Source: Cunninghamia lanceolata
Lineage: Eukaryota > Streptophyta > Pinopsida > Cupressales > Cupressaceae
NCBI GenBank assembly: GCA_027924645.1
Contig: BSBN01000809.1
Location: 42,004,001-42,068,000 of the forward strand
Direction: 5' to 3'
Length of the DNA stretch: 64,000 bases
This document shows positions 34,664-45,908 of the stretch, piece by piece. The notes beneath the pieces are model-generated. The model searched no databases. It saw only the letters and a program-made list of their open reading frames with translations, and was not told where the DNA came from. Position numbers and translations under genes: made by a program. Every line of letters starts with the position of its first letter. The first letter of the stretch is position 1.

Positions 34664-36600
34664 TTCTCCCACTTGACATCATACATTGTAAATACCCATA
34701 GGAAAATAATAAAATAATCAAACACTAGAAACAAGGCACATGGCTTCTCTGCACCAAATAAATTTATCTATGCTCATAGGCTTGGTCAAAGCATCTGCAA
34801 TATTCTCCTGAGTGTCTACCTTCTTTAGCTCAATCTATCCATTTGCAACCATTTCTCGAACAAATTCATATTGTACATCAACATGCTTAGTCTGAGCATG
34901 ATACACAGGATTCTTGGCCAAACAAATAGCACTCTAGCGATCATAACCAATCTGAATGATCCTGCAATAAAAACCAATACATGTACACAATATTCTCAAC
35001 CAAACTAGCTCCTTAGAGACATGGGTAGTAGCCATATACTCTGCTTTAGTGGTGGACAAAGCAACCATGGGCTACCTTTTGCTCATCCAACTCACTGCTC
35101 TGCCAGACAAAGTAAACACATAGCTACTAGTGGACCTTTGACTTACAGATATCTAAACACCCTCTTCGCATAATTCCAATGTTGTCTACTAGGGCTAGAC
35201 ATAAATCTACTCAAAACTCCCATTGCTTGGGCAATATCTATTCTAGTTCAAACCATTGCATACATCAAACTCCCTATAGCACTAGCATATGGCACCTTAG
35301 ATGTATCCTCTAAATCATCCTCATTCTTTGGACACATATCTATTGAAAGCTTAGTACTAATGGGTAAAGGAACTCTAACTAGGTTGCAGTCCTGCTTACT
35401 AAATCTCTGCAAAATGGTATTCACATACTTACTCTGAGACAACTAGAGCTTTCTATTACCTCTGTCCTTCTTGATCTCCATACCTAGAATATACCTGGCT
35501 GCTCCAAGATCCTTTATATTGAATGCACTTGAAAGTTGGGCTTTCAATTCACTGAACATACCCTTCATATTGCTGAAAAATAACTTGTCATCAACATAGA
35601 ATGCGATGATCATAATAGAATCATCAATACAATGAATGTACACATAGTGATCCTCCTCACTTCTAACAAAACTCAATTTCAACACAAATGAGTCAAACTT
35701 TTGGTACCACATTCTAGGGGACTATTTCAGACCATAAAGAGACCTCTTCAATCTGCAAACCCAATGTTCTTGCCCTTTTACCTCAAAACCTATAGGATGT
35801 TGCATGTATATTTCTTCCTCAAGATCTCCATACAAGAACACAGTCTTAACATCCATTTGATCTATTTCACAATCAAACGCTGCAACAATGAATAAAAAAA
35901 ATCTAATACAAGTTAATTTAGCAACAGGAGAGAAAATTTCACCGAAATCAACTCCCTCTCTCTGGGAGTAGCCCTTGGCTACCAGTCTAGCCTTGTACTT
36001 CTACAATGAACCGTCTGCTCTAAACTTCTTCTTGAAGACCCACTTGCAACCTATGTCCTTTCTTCCTTTGGGCAAATGAACAAGATCCTAGGTGTTGCAA
36101 GAGTCTAAATCCATCATCTCTTCTTGCATGGCTAACTGCCAAGACTCACTATCATCTGCATGAATAGCTTCCCTGTAAGATCTAGGCTCATTGTCAGTAC
36201 TCAATAAAGAAAACACAATAGAAATCTAGTGGGCTATACCTGTCAACTAGGTTCCATTATCTTGTGGATCTTCTAAGAGGTGGAGTAAGAGACGCTTTAG
36301 GTTCTTCTACATGCTCATCTATACCAATTTCTTCTGTCACAACTGATTCTTCCTCATTGGAACTTTCACTCAAGTCTTCTTCTACTTCTTCACCCCCCAA
36401 TCCATCATTTTATTCTTCCTGAGGTGCATCTTCATGCTCTAATTCAAACTGCACTCTCTTCACCTTTTCTTCTTTTTCTTTTGGTTGTTCAGGTTCTAAA
36501 ATAACACTAAGTTCCCTGAAAATATCATCTCTAGAATAGATAATCTTTCAGGTTAGTGGATTCTAAAGCTTATAACCTTTTACTTTATCACCATATTCAA
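34664..36600 (-). pseudogene. Element H reverse transcriptase and RNase H
   Basis: The purine tract is at 34,664-34,680. Read downward from about 36,600, a decayed RT start is followed by FVLKLSFVRSEEDHYVYIH, the YVDD box in IIAFYVDDKLFFSNMKGM (about 35,600), AFNIKDLGAARYILGMEI, SKYVNTILQRFSKQDCNLV, and PYASAIGSLMYAMV (35,248-35,442). RNase H beyond it (down to about 34,750) is recognisable only in patches such as MGVLSRFMSSPSRQHW. Many stops. Confidence 0.88.
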
Positions 36601-37850
36601 TGAAAGTACACTTTTTAGCTTTTGGATCTAACTTAGTTCATTTTTATTTAGGCACATGAGCATAAGCCTCATAACCAAATACCCTTAAATGTGAAACATA
36701 AGGTTTCTTACTTGTCCACATTTCATAAGGAGTTGAAACAAAACCCTTACACAGAGATTTGTTAACCAAGTAGTTCACAGTACACACAGCTTCTGTCCAA
36801 AAGTATTTGGTCAATTATGATTCACTCAATATACTTCTGGCTCTTTCCATTATTGTCTGATTCATCCTTTATGCCACTCCATTCTATTGTGGAGTATACA
36901 AAGTAGTTTTTTGTCAAACAATACCTGAATGCTTACAGAATTCATCAAATTCCTTAGAACAATATTCCCCTCCATTGTTAGATCTCAAAACCTTTATCTT
37001 ATAATCTGATTGTTTTTCAACTAAAGCTTTAAATTCCTTAAACTTAGTGAAAACTTCATATTTGTGACGCATAAAATAAATCTAGGTAAACCTTGAGACA
37101 TCATCAATGAAGGAAACAAAATATCTAGATTTTCCAATTGATTCAACATCCACTGGACCAAAAACATCCAAATGAATAAGTTCCAATTTATCATTAGATT
37201 TATTACTTCCTGAAGGAAATGGAGATCTATTCTATTTTCCAAACACACAATGTTCACAGAATTTGAAACTCTCATAAGAATAGGATAAGCCATCTAACAT
37301 TTTTTTATTTAAAATAGTCTTTAAACTAGACTGACTTATGTGGCCCAATCTACGGTGCTACAACATACATGTATTTTTATTATTAGCCTCAGATGCATAA
37401 GAGACATTATAAACAGTAGTGGCTTCTAGATTAAACAGAGTTCCCAATCTTTTCCCCTTTGGTACCACCAAGTTTCCTCTCACAAATCTGCAACCATGCT
37501 TATCAAATGTCACATGCATTCCCAAATCATTCCAACTTTGAAACAAAAATCAAATTTCTAGCCAATCCAGGAACATGCAAAACACTAGGGAGGGTTTTAA
37601 TTCTCCCATCACTGAAACATAAACATTACATTCCCTTGTCCAACAATAGGGTATGTAGAGTTGTCCTCGAGGTACACATTTCCTCCATCATACTCTTCGT
37701 ATGTGGAGAACTACTCTTTATGTGGGGTCATGTGGTACAAGCATCTTAAGCCAACCAACCAATGATCATGAGAAACAACATTACATGTAGAAAGTAAAAC
37801 CTCATCACCTGCATTCGAAGACTTATCAGTTGTGGAATGCCATTGTTTCT
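36601..37850 (-). pseudogene. Element H integrase and pre-integrase
   Basis: From 37,546 downward: GMHVTFDKHGCRFVRGNLVV (protease/pre-integrase), RRLGHISQSSLKTI with zinc-binding His, CEHCVFGK with the Cys pair, then the core: LIHLDVFGPV and KVLRSNNGGEYCSKEF (Asn where the second catalytic Asp is expected, RSDNGGEF). PYEMWTSKKPYVSHLRVFG near 36,680 is the C-terminal region. Stops and frame changes are frequent. Confidence 0.87.
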
Positions 37851-37858
37851 TCAGGTTT

Positions 37859-38644
37859 CTACATTCCTTTTTCACGTCCTATCTTTCTGCAGTTCCAACA
37901 CTTGACTCTATTCTTCTTTCTAGGAGTCTTAGAATGACCCTTAGAATTGTCTTTAGACCCCTTCTGATCTCCTTTTAGTCCTCTTTCCATAGACCTTCCC
38001 CTGACACTGAGAGCATCCCCTGAACTATCTGAACGTTTCTTCCTCGATTCATGTGACAATAGAAATGAAACAAGAGCATCCAACTTTGGATCTATGAGGT
38101 TAGCAGTGATAGACAAAATAACATTCTCTCATGACTCGAGTAAAGAACAAAGAAGCAATATACATTTATCTTCCTCATTCACATTAACATCTATAGATGC
38201 TAGTTGACTTAATAACAAATTATACGAATTCAAATGCTTTGCAACTGATTCACCCTCTTTCATTTTCATGGAAAATAATTTAAACTTTAAATAAAGCTTG
38301 TTTACCATACTCTTGGCTTGGTAGATCTCACCCAGACACTTCCACAAGCTATGTGCAGACTTCTCACTCACAACATTCAGTAGAACAAGATCTGCAAGAC
38401 ATAGTTAGATTGTACCTCATGCCTTTTTATCTTGTCTATCCCACTCATCTTGAGAAACATCATCATGTTTCTTGTCTTTCATAATAGCCAACCACCGACT
38501 TCTTTCCTCAAGCAAATCCTCCATCTTTAGCTTCCACAATTTGTACCCCATGCCATTGAACTTTTCAATGTCCAACCGAGAGGTAGAAGCAACAGTGGAT
38601 GCAACCATGATATCTACGCAAGCTCTGCAAAAAAAAAAAACCAA
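37859..38644 (-). pseudogene. Element H gag
   Basis: Three frames, read from 38,614 downward: MVASTVASTSRLDIEKFNGM then YKLWKLKMEDLLEERSRWL, the UBN2-type gag start; SAHSLWKCLGEIYQAKSMVN and LNSYNLLLSQLASIDVNVNE; then a basic, Ser/Lys-rich tail ending in a zinc knuckle remnant CWNCRKIGR whose His and last Cys are lost. Stops near 38,416 and 38,128. The start is placed at the second Met (MVAST), since the residues before it are low complexity. Confidence 0.88.
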
Positions 38645-38702
38645 ATCTCCTACTGCAGCTAAATAACCTTCACACTACCACCCAAGAATCAAAACTGGCT
38701 AG

Positions 38703-38714
38703 GCTCTGATACCA
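38703..38714 (-). promoter_or_regulatory. Element H primer-binding site
   Basis: TGGTATCAGAGC on the minus strand, a perfect match to the initiator-Met tRNA site, 2 bp from the LTR edge at 38,717. Confidence 0.93.
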
Positions 38715-38716
38715 AA

Positions 38717-39403
38717 TATTAGAAATGAAGGTGCAAACCACACAATGGAAATCTAATTCAAACCATATTAATATCCTCTAAATAATGTAGAATTAATTGA
38801 TATTGCAACATAAATAAAACCCACTACATAGAAATAACATGCATTAAGAACTGAACACATAACACAATATGTAATGTGGAGAAAACCCTTTTGGGTAAAA
38901 AACTCCACCAAGAAAAGAGGATCTGAGTTGTATTAACTTCAAATATGAGATTACAATACATGCAATTCCTCTTCTTCAGTCTTCAATCCAACAACGCCTG
39001 CTACTCTCAACTCTACTAAAAATATAGTACAAAATAAAAGGGGGTTGGCTTCTAGGGAAAGAAAATCAACATAATATCGTCCATTAGATTTGTGACCTAA
39101 TGATGAATAATCTAGATTTATAGTGATAAAATATAAATAAAATGTGGTTTCAGGGGCACTACCCTTGAACCCCCACTAGGGCATGCGGCCCCTGGACCCC
39201 CTGCCAGGACCCCTCATAAGGGGGAAACCCCCCTGCGACCCCATGTTGCAGATGAATTAGCATCAGGTACTAGATATAAACATGTGGCTAAAACAAGATT
39301 GCTACCGGTGAAACCTTTCATCCCTTATGGGTGATTTACAAACAATAACAGGAATAATAAATTACATAGGATTTACAAGGTTGATGGCACCTTGATCCTA
39401 ACA
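38717..39403 (-). repeat. Element H 5' LTR (687 bp)
   Basis: The partner of 32,722-34,663. It shows the empty site of the hairpin insertion at about 39,360 and the shorter GC-rich block at 39,150-39,250. Confidence 0.92.
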
Positions 39404-40031
39404 TCTTTTAGGAGTACACAATGCCGATTCTCATTCACATCCGATGACCTTTCACATTCTCTAGCTACTTATTTATCAAGCCTCTTTAGTAGTTATCTGA
39501 TGTTGGTTTTTCCATGTCATCCAATAACAAACTAACTGCTGATGCCTTTATTAAATATAGGGTGTTTTTTGTTCTGCCCCCTGCACTCCCCCGTTAATTA
39601 TTTTGGGGGGAAATCACAGTTAACAAAGTCACCAAAATTTACACTGCTGCATGTACCTGCAGCCCTACAACATGATCAATCACCACATACTAACAACTTG
39701 TCATACATGTCATTTCAGTTCTTACATGTCATAGAATCTGTCATAACTCATGACACATGACCACAAGGTGCTTACACATGGAAAAACTATGCCAAGTCAA
39801 CATGGGACGCCTACCTCCTCATATGAGGACAAAATTTACATAGAAAATTACAATAGTAGGCAAGAATAAATAAATACTACATTAATAACTTGCAAAGGTT
39901 GAGACACCTTAATTCCCAACAATTGGAACTTTGGAAGAGATCTTCAGAATATTGGTGGATATGTTTTGGTTATTCTCAAGAATTTAATTCATAGGCATAG
40001 TGGTCCTTTTTGTTTCTTCAAAATACGTCTT

Positions 40032-40888
40032 TGTAGATGAGGGAAAATTAGGGTAAAAGCATGAATCATCAATAGCAACCACAAAACTATCTAAATTCAA
40101 GCCATAAAGACCCTAATCCAATGATGAAGCACAAGATGACAATAGAAATCAAATGATAAAAGCCATAATATCTAAATTCCTATGCTAAGATTGACTCTCC
40201 TCCATTGCTCTTCTCAAATTTGCTTTGTTTGCTCTCAGATTTGTAGCATACAAGATATATCATAAGCTTGGTATGGATGCATAATAGAAAAATCTCAAAG
40301 ATTATGATTGTGGTTAACCTTGAAATGGAGATGAAGGCTTGCATTTATAGAGGATTGGATTTGAATGATGTTGATGATTGAAAGGTGAATTGTGTGATGT
40401 GGATGACTAAGATTGAGAGGTGATTTAAGACAAGGCCCTTTTATTTAATAAAAGGTAGTGGTGCTACACTTTATTTAAATGAAGGTGGTAGTGTGACAAT
40501 AGTGTGACAAATAATTTAATGAGAGAGGGACGTGTTGTGATAAGAATAAAGGTGAGGGCTAATTTAAATACATATTTTATTTATTTAAATTGGATGGAGG
40601 AGTGGAAAATTATGAAATAATTAAAAACCATTATTTAATAATGTTTAGAGGAAATAGATAATGACTAATTAAATAATTAAAAATAATTATTTAATTGTAG
40701 AAAAGAAGAGGGAAAATGTAACTGAATAATTAAATAAATAAGAATTTATTTAATTATAGATTAGAAAATAGAAAAAGGTGAATTAATTAAATAATTCAAA
40801 ATTATTTAATTAAAGAAGAATATGACATTAGGGAATAATTAGTGTAAAAATGTTACTCGTAGACTCGGGACATTTTTGAGTGTCTATA
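40032..40888. mobile_element. Solo LTR J (857 bp)
   Basis: It begins TGTAGATGAGGG and ends GAGTGTCTATA, with near-duplicates GTCTT (40,027-40,031) and GTCTC (40,889-40,893). It interrupts E's gag tail. The interior is very AT-rich, with many ATTTAAT/ATTAAAT palindromic words at 40,560-40,810. No coding potential. Confidence 0.75.
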
Positions 40889-40893
40889 GTCTC

Positions 40894-42582
40894 CTTTTTA
40901 CTATTTTTAATTTCAAAGATGGTGGGTTGAAGTGTTTCCTTGATCTTAATTGTAAGTTACCACAGTAGATAGCATTAACCCAGGCCATGTTTTCTTGCTC
41001 TATGGAGTATACCGGTGTAGCCTAGTTGTTGTTCTTTGGATTAGCCACTAGTTGTGCCAGCAGCTAGGGTTGATTTACTTGCTCAGCCTATTGATTGTTT
41101 TGAGGGGCTGGTAAGAGGTTTTGTTGTAGATTTGGTATTCTTCGTGGTCTATGATAGAATTGATTAATAATTTGATTCCATTGTGGTGCAGAGTTCTGAG
41201 CATACCATTGCTGTTGTGATTGATTCATCCATTGAGGGTTTATCCAAGGTTGATTCATCCATTCTGGGTGTCGCCATGGATAAGGTCCCTAGTTAGGTGG
41301 TGCTTGTGTCCAAGGTGTCGCCCACTGGTTATTATTCCAATTATTTTGAAGTTGGCAGGATGGATTTGAATTTTGGCCATAGGAGAAATTCCCTCCTGAT
41401 CATTGTCCCATGTAGTTGATTTCCTCCTCTACTTGAAGAGTCTTCTTTTTGGAATTTTTAATCGCATTGAGTATTTCACATTGGTCAGTGGGGTGGTTCT
41501 TTTCACAACTATGACAACTGTCACTTTTATCCAGTGGACACTCCCTTAAAAAATGTTTATTCCTACATCTAGGACAATAGATGGATAAAGTTTCATGAGT
41601 ACACGTATTAGCTTGTATTCTATCCAAGGTGGTGTTTAGATGAACAAGAATGTCAGTTTTTAGGTTTGTAATCTCCTTTCTTAGTTAACCAATTTCATTT
41701 GATCCTCTCATTAGGCTAGACTTCCTAATTCCCCATCGAGTTCAAGAAAAGTTTCTGCATAATTCAGAGATCTCTGGGAGGTCAAGTTAAATAGCTACAT
41801 CTCCTTTTCCCATCAAGTCTAAACTCCTTCGAGCATCCTCATCAAGGCCCTTGAGGAATATAGTTCTAAGGATTTCTTGGTTCATTATTTCTTCTCCACA
41901 ACATTTTACTACGAAGATGAATCTATTGAGAAAATCTTCCAGACTTTCATCTTCCTTTTGTTTGAGCCTAAACAATTCTTCTTTCCTATCACTAACCCTA
42001 CAATAATTTGGATATTTGTTTAAGAAGACAATTTCTATATCATCCCAAGAGGTGATTGATTCTAAAACTAGGCCCATAAACCATATCATAGCGGAATCTC
42101 GTAGGGTAGAAGGAAACAGTTTCAGTTTTTGGTTGTCAGTTTTGTATACATATTCAAAGAGAAACCAGTCTGGGTCTTCGGAAGCAAATCCTCTAAAGGT
42201 TGGTAGGATAGAAGGTGAAATGTTTTTCATCGGTGCATCTTCATCTGGGCTGAGAGCAATGGGGTAAGTGAATGTTTGAGCTGCTCTCCTCCCATTTTGG
42301 TTATCATCATGGTTGTTTGTTGGTCTCCTTCCATTCTAGTTATTGAAAGGGTCATTATTGTTATTAGCCATTATATTTAAAGGAATGCAATCCTCCCTAG
42401 ATTCTTTTTGCAATGGCTGAGTATCTGAGGTATTTTGAGAAGTCTCAGGTTGGTCCTCACTGACCAGTTCGTATTGAAAAAGTTCTTCAACGAAGGCTTC
42501 CACCTTCCTTGGATCAGTGGCTGGAACAACTAGTTGGGGGTTTTGCTATGAATCTTCCGTGTGGGCCCTTTTCGTAACCATG
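40894..42582 (-). pseudogene. Element E gag
   Basis: Start at 42,582 (MVTKRAH), or alternatively 42,372 (MANNNNDPFN). The capsid domain (41,787-42,230) reads PTFRGFASEDPDWFLFEYVY, LFPSTLRDSAMIWFMGL, VFLNKYPNY, ELFRLKQKEDESLEDFLNRF and FLKGLDEDARRSLDLM, a standard Retrotrans_gag. At 41,400-41,627 are two metal-binding clusters: YCPRCRNKHFLRECP, then CHSCEKNHPTDQCE. The tail to 40,894 is rich in Asn, Gln, Pro and Trp (PQWMNQSQQQWYAQN). One stop lies near the start and several in the tail. It continues beyond J toward 39,922. Confidence 0.88.
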
Positions 42583-42660
42583 CAAAAAAAGGAGTTGACA
42601 ATCTTTTTGGACTACTATATGAGAGTTACCTAACTGCTCTCCTAATGACACAATGTGGAG

Positions 42661-42678
42661 TCCCTAGAAACGGCACCA
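42661..42678 (-). promoter_or_regulatory. Element E primer-binding site
   Basis: On the minus strand TGGTGCCGTTTCTAGGGA, close to the TGGCGCCGTTGCCGGGGA site usual in Athila-type elements. It stands 5 bp from the proposed LTR edge at 42,684. Confidence 0.8.
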
Positions 42679-42683
42679 AAAAG

Positions 42684-43900
42684 TGGCAATGTGTCATTAG
42701 ACCTTGTACTTTAATTGAAATATATCAGTTTGTGTCCAAGGCTATATGCAATAGGAGGTTCAAGTATCTTGTTTTAGCAATAATATCCTGATTTTCCTTT
42801 CTTGAATGAGATTTACAAATAAATTCTAAACTAGAAAGCATGGAAATTTATGCTAAGAAAAGCTTTGAAAAAATAACTAAAAATTATCAACATCCTATAG
42901 TAGAGAAAATTGATGAAACTAATCTATGAAAGCATGAGAAAAATAAGAACTAGACTATACTTCATAATTTTTATGAAACTATGAAAATATGAACCACAGA
43001 AGAACTTTGGAACTTCTCTACCATTGAACAGTGAGAAGAAGCTTCAAAACTCTAGAATATTTTAATCAACACTTATGGAATTTGAACTATAAAGGAGTTC
43101 TAAATTTTACTTGAACAATAATCACGACACGAATTCTATAGGTTATCATAGACTAACTACCACATTTAAAAAATAGTTTTGTAACATTAACAATGACAAT
43201 AACACATTCACATAACATCAAAACAAATACTTATCTGTCTCCTATCCGTTCGAGTGGCCAACTCTTCAAAATATTTGAACTACCTCAAATCATATCAATA
43301 GTAACAATACAAATCCATTCCCATCTTGCATGAACATGTATGTAGAAAACTTATTGACTTTAAGAAAAACTCAGAGCATTCTATTAGCATTGTATATCTT
43401 CAAAATAAAACATGAGATTTTTATATCTACTGTATATCCACAAATCTAGGGCAACTTATCATTACTGCTTAAAAAGTCTTATAACATAAAACATAACAAA
43501 CTACCTTTAAAGAGTCTGACTTGTAGTGAAATAAAAGAGGCTTTGAGTGGGAGTTTAAATGTATTTGATGAAATAACAAAAAGTAAAGAGAATGCTATAT
43601 GAACAAAGAAGCATATTTAGTAATTGAAGTCTTCAACTACTGGTTTCCTTCATTCCCGGTACTTCTAAATTCCAATGCTGCTAACTCTAATCTTTATTGA
43701 ATGGCCGCTGTCTCCACTTCATTGTTCCCAAGTCCTGTTTATGAAATAACATATCCTTTTCACAACACTTTGTCAATGTTAGTGGTTAAATTTTAATCAA
43801 ATTAAGAATAAAGCCTTATACACTATTCCTTCATAAATAAACAATATTTATCATCAGATTTTTAATATATTGGCATAAATGGGGTCAACCTATTAGTGTA
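42684..43900 (-). repeat. Element E 5' LTR, right edge uncertain
   Basis: It starts TGGCAATGTG next to the primer site. GATATAAAAATCTC on the minus strand near 43,420 could be its TATA box. There is no coding motif. The right end is placed only by the reappearance of copia gag sequence at 43,922. Confidence 0.5.
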
Positions 43901-43921
43901 AAAGAGGGTAACTAGATCAAA

Positions 43922-44164
43922 TTAGGACGAGGTTGATTTTACCTCATCAATAGACATGCATAATGTTTCATATTCTTGATCACATCTATTATACCACTTT
44001 CTCTTTTCTATAGCTGATGTTGGTTTAGTTTTTGTACCCATTGTAACTCTATGTATTTTCAAAGTTCTTAAATGAATCTCCATTTTAGTTTTCCACTCAT
44101 GATAGTTATACAGTGTGAGTAGAGGTAGTTTGGTTTGATCCATGATATAGATACAACAATACAA
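43922..44164 (-). pseudogene. Element K: copia gag fragment
   Basis: About 80 codons, starting MDQTKLPLLTLYNYHEWKTK at about 44,143 and going on KMEIHLRTLKIHRVTMGTKT, SAIEKRKWYNRCDQEYETLC, MSIDEV. This is the N-terminus of a copia gag (the NYHEWK...MEIHLR type). It stops abruptly at 43,922, where E's LTR or a deletion begins, and I did not find its continuation in the window. Confidence 0.8.
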
Positions 44165-45854
44165 GAAAGAAGCAACACAAGTAAAACCCCCTTTTACTCA
44201 ATCAAGAGATCACCCCTAACAAGATATGATTGTGGTACTTTATGTTCAGTGCAATTACAATTGCCACTAGCTAAAATAGCAAAGTGGTCTTTGATTTTGG
44301 TACAATGCAAATGCCAAAATAGGCCTAAAATTGAATGTATAATTTTGAGAAAAACTAGGTCAAACTGATTATAGATCTGAGAAGTATTAAAAAATTTTGC
44401 ACTTTCAAAACAAAGTTCACCAAAATATGTTACCGTATGAGCCTGAATGGAGCCCTGGAAGTTTTGAAAATGAGAACTGCTTAGCAATAGGTGTGAAAAC
44501 TACAAATTTTAGACAAACCAGGTGCTAGAAACAAAATATGATTGCACTACTGCGAAGCTGGCGAAATTCCGGCCCAAATCAAAAAATTGCTCAAAATACT
44601 AGAGTTGAAATGAGCAAGTTACAAGCATTTGAAATCTGATTACCAAATTGAAAATGCCATTGGAGAGGGGGGACAAATTTGGGCCCAAGCCTGATGACGT
44701 CAGCCCCCGAAATGTTGATGTCAGCAATTTGAGGCGAACAAAATCTAAGAAGATCCTTTAGAATATTCCCTGTATAGACGTTGGATTATGGTGGAATGAT
44801 AACATCAACATGACATCAATAAATACATATTTATTTGCTAGAATATGCTTAGATTCTCCTAGAATATTCTAAAATAACTCATTTTGACGAAAACCACCTT
44901 TTACTGGTCGAAACCGCTATTCTATTAATGGAAACCACTTTGCAGAGGGTGAAAGTGGTTTACCATCGATGTTAAGAGAATATTCCTTAAGATTCATCGA
45001 GATTCTTTCATTCTTGATTTCTAGATGTTAGTTTTGGTGGGGCTTGTAAAGCCCATTGTCAAAGATTTGGTTGCCGGTGGTTTGGCGGGGTTGTAAAGCC
45101 TGCCGTTGGAAATTTAGGTGGGTGGTGATACTAAAGGGTCACACGGCACCCTCTGATGGGTCTATGGTACCAGAGGTACCGTCATACCCTGAAGACAGTG
45201 CATGTATGAGCACAGGGTACTTTGTACCCTTTAAATTTTAATCCACATAATAAATAAATGAATAACTAGTGTATTAAAATTTTACCCGCTAGATATTCAA
45301 TCGCCCTGATTTAGATGATGCAGACGCTTGTGCCAGTAGTGCCCAGAGGTATAGTCTATAAGATTTTGATTCCATAGAGAATATTCTACTTGCGATGATT
45401 TTGTACGATCGAGGAGAGAATATTTTTTGCCTTTTCAGACAACTACTCCAATTTTGATGATTTGACAATCAATCTATAGGTTTTTGGGCCTTCTGAACGT
45501 GATGGTAGAGTTAGATGTGACCTAAAATGCTCCAAAATTATAGCTACCTCCTGGATTAGGCAACCACCCCAACTTCAAACCCTTGTAAATCTTGCCTCCA
45601 TTGTCTGATTTTGACAAATCAAAAGGCTAAACTGAGTAACTTGGACACCTAGATCTAAATGATGAGGTCATATTTGCACCAACATGCTCCAAAATGAACC
45701 TACAATACTCTCAAATCTAGTATTTCTATCAAGTTTTTTTGATTCTCCAGGTCATCATTCAATGCAAGAGAAGAACATACTCAACTTTTCAAGATCCACC
45801 ATGATTTGCATTCAAGATCTCTCAAAAAATTGACTCACAAAGCAATTCCTCCTA
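44165..45854 (-). other. Element K leader, no gene seen
   Basis: The 1.7 kb between K's primer site and gag, long for a copia leader; another insertion may hide here. It contains four GAATATTC palindromes (44,761; 44,862; 44,978; 45,379). At 45,030-45,230 is a GC-richer part with repeated TTGTAAAGCC and GGTACC words. The plus-strand frame at 45,056-45,241 has no recognisable domain. Confidence 0.5.
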
Positions 45855-45866
45855 GCTCTGATACCA
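45855..45866 (-). promoter_or_regulatory. Element K primer-binding site
   Basis: TGGTATCAGAGC on the minus strand, perfect, directly against the LTR edge TGTAAGAG at 45,867. Confidence 0.9.
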
Positions 45867-45908
45867 TGTAAGAGTTTGCTATGAAGGTAGTTGTTCTCTG
45901 ATTTTGCC
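45867..45908 (-). repeat. Element K 5' LTR, first 42 bp
   Basis: TGTAAGAGTTTGC is the LTR edge. It is cut at 45,908 by M's LTR; the rest should lie beyond the right end of the window. Confidence 0.7.

Larger units (their letters stand above)
32722..39403 (-). mobile_element. Element H: decayed Ty1/copia retrotransposon
   Basis: Two LTRs (32,722-34,663, enlarged by a hairpin insertion; 38,717-39,403) and a TCTTT duplication at 32,717-32,721 and 39,404-39,408. The left LTR starts TGTTAGAAATG and the right TATTAGAAATG; both end CTAACA. A perfect initiator-Met primer site and a purine tract (AAGTGGGAGAA) set the strand as minus. Inside are gag, a protease remnant, integrase, reverse transcriptase and RNase H, all with stops. 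The target is LTR I. Confidence 0.92.
32542..39921 (-). mobile_element. Solo LTR I (about 0.7 kb) split by element H
   Basis: The parts at 32,542-32,721 and 39,404-39,921 make one LTR-like sequence. It begins TGTTATTAG, carries the copia stem module ACGTGGGGAAAACCC (32,617-32,655) and ends CCCAACA. It separates E's protease from E's gag tail. I found no clear target duplication (TTACA against ATTGG), so the left edge is tentative. Confidence 0.55.
13741..43900 (-). mobile_element. Element E: Athila/Tat-like gypsy retrotransposon in pieces
   Basis: One minus-strand element is read through five insertions. Right to left: primer site (42,661-42,678), gag (42,582 to 40,894, continuing near 40,000), protease (about 32,500 to 31,500), a linker and reverse transcriptase (25,625 to 24,340), RNase H (24,340 to 23,852), integrase (15,837 to 14,400), then 3' repeats. 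The order gag-PR-RT-RH-INT is that of Ty3/gypsy. DLGA instead of DTGA at the protease site and the GATE-like linker before RT point to the Athila/Tat branch. Both outer edges are approximate, because the two LTRs could not be matched. E is interrupted by D, F, I (holding H) and J. Confidence 0.75.

Noticed and set aside
42561..42791. Plus-strand frame across E's primer site
   Set aside because: It is antisense to E's gag start, primer site and LTR edge, which together explain the region.
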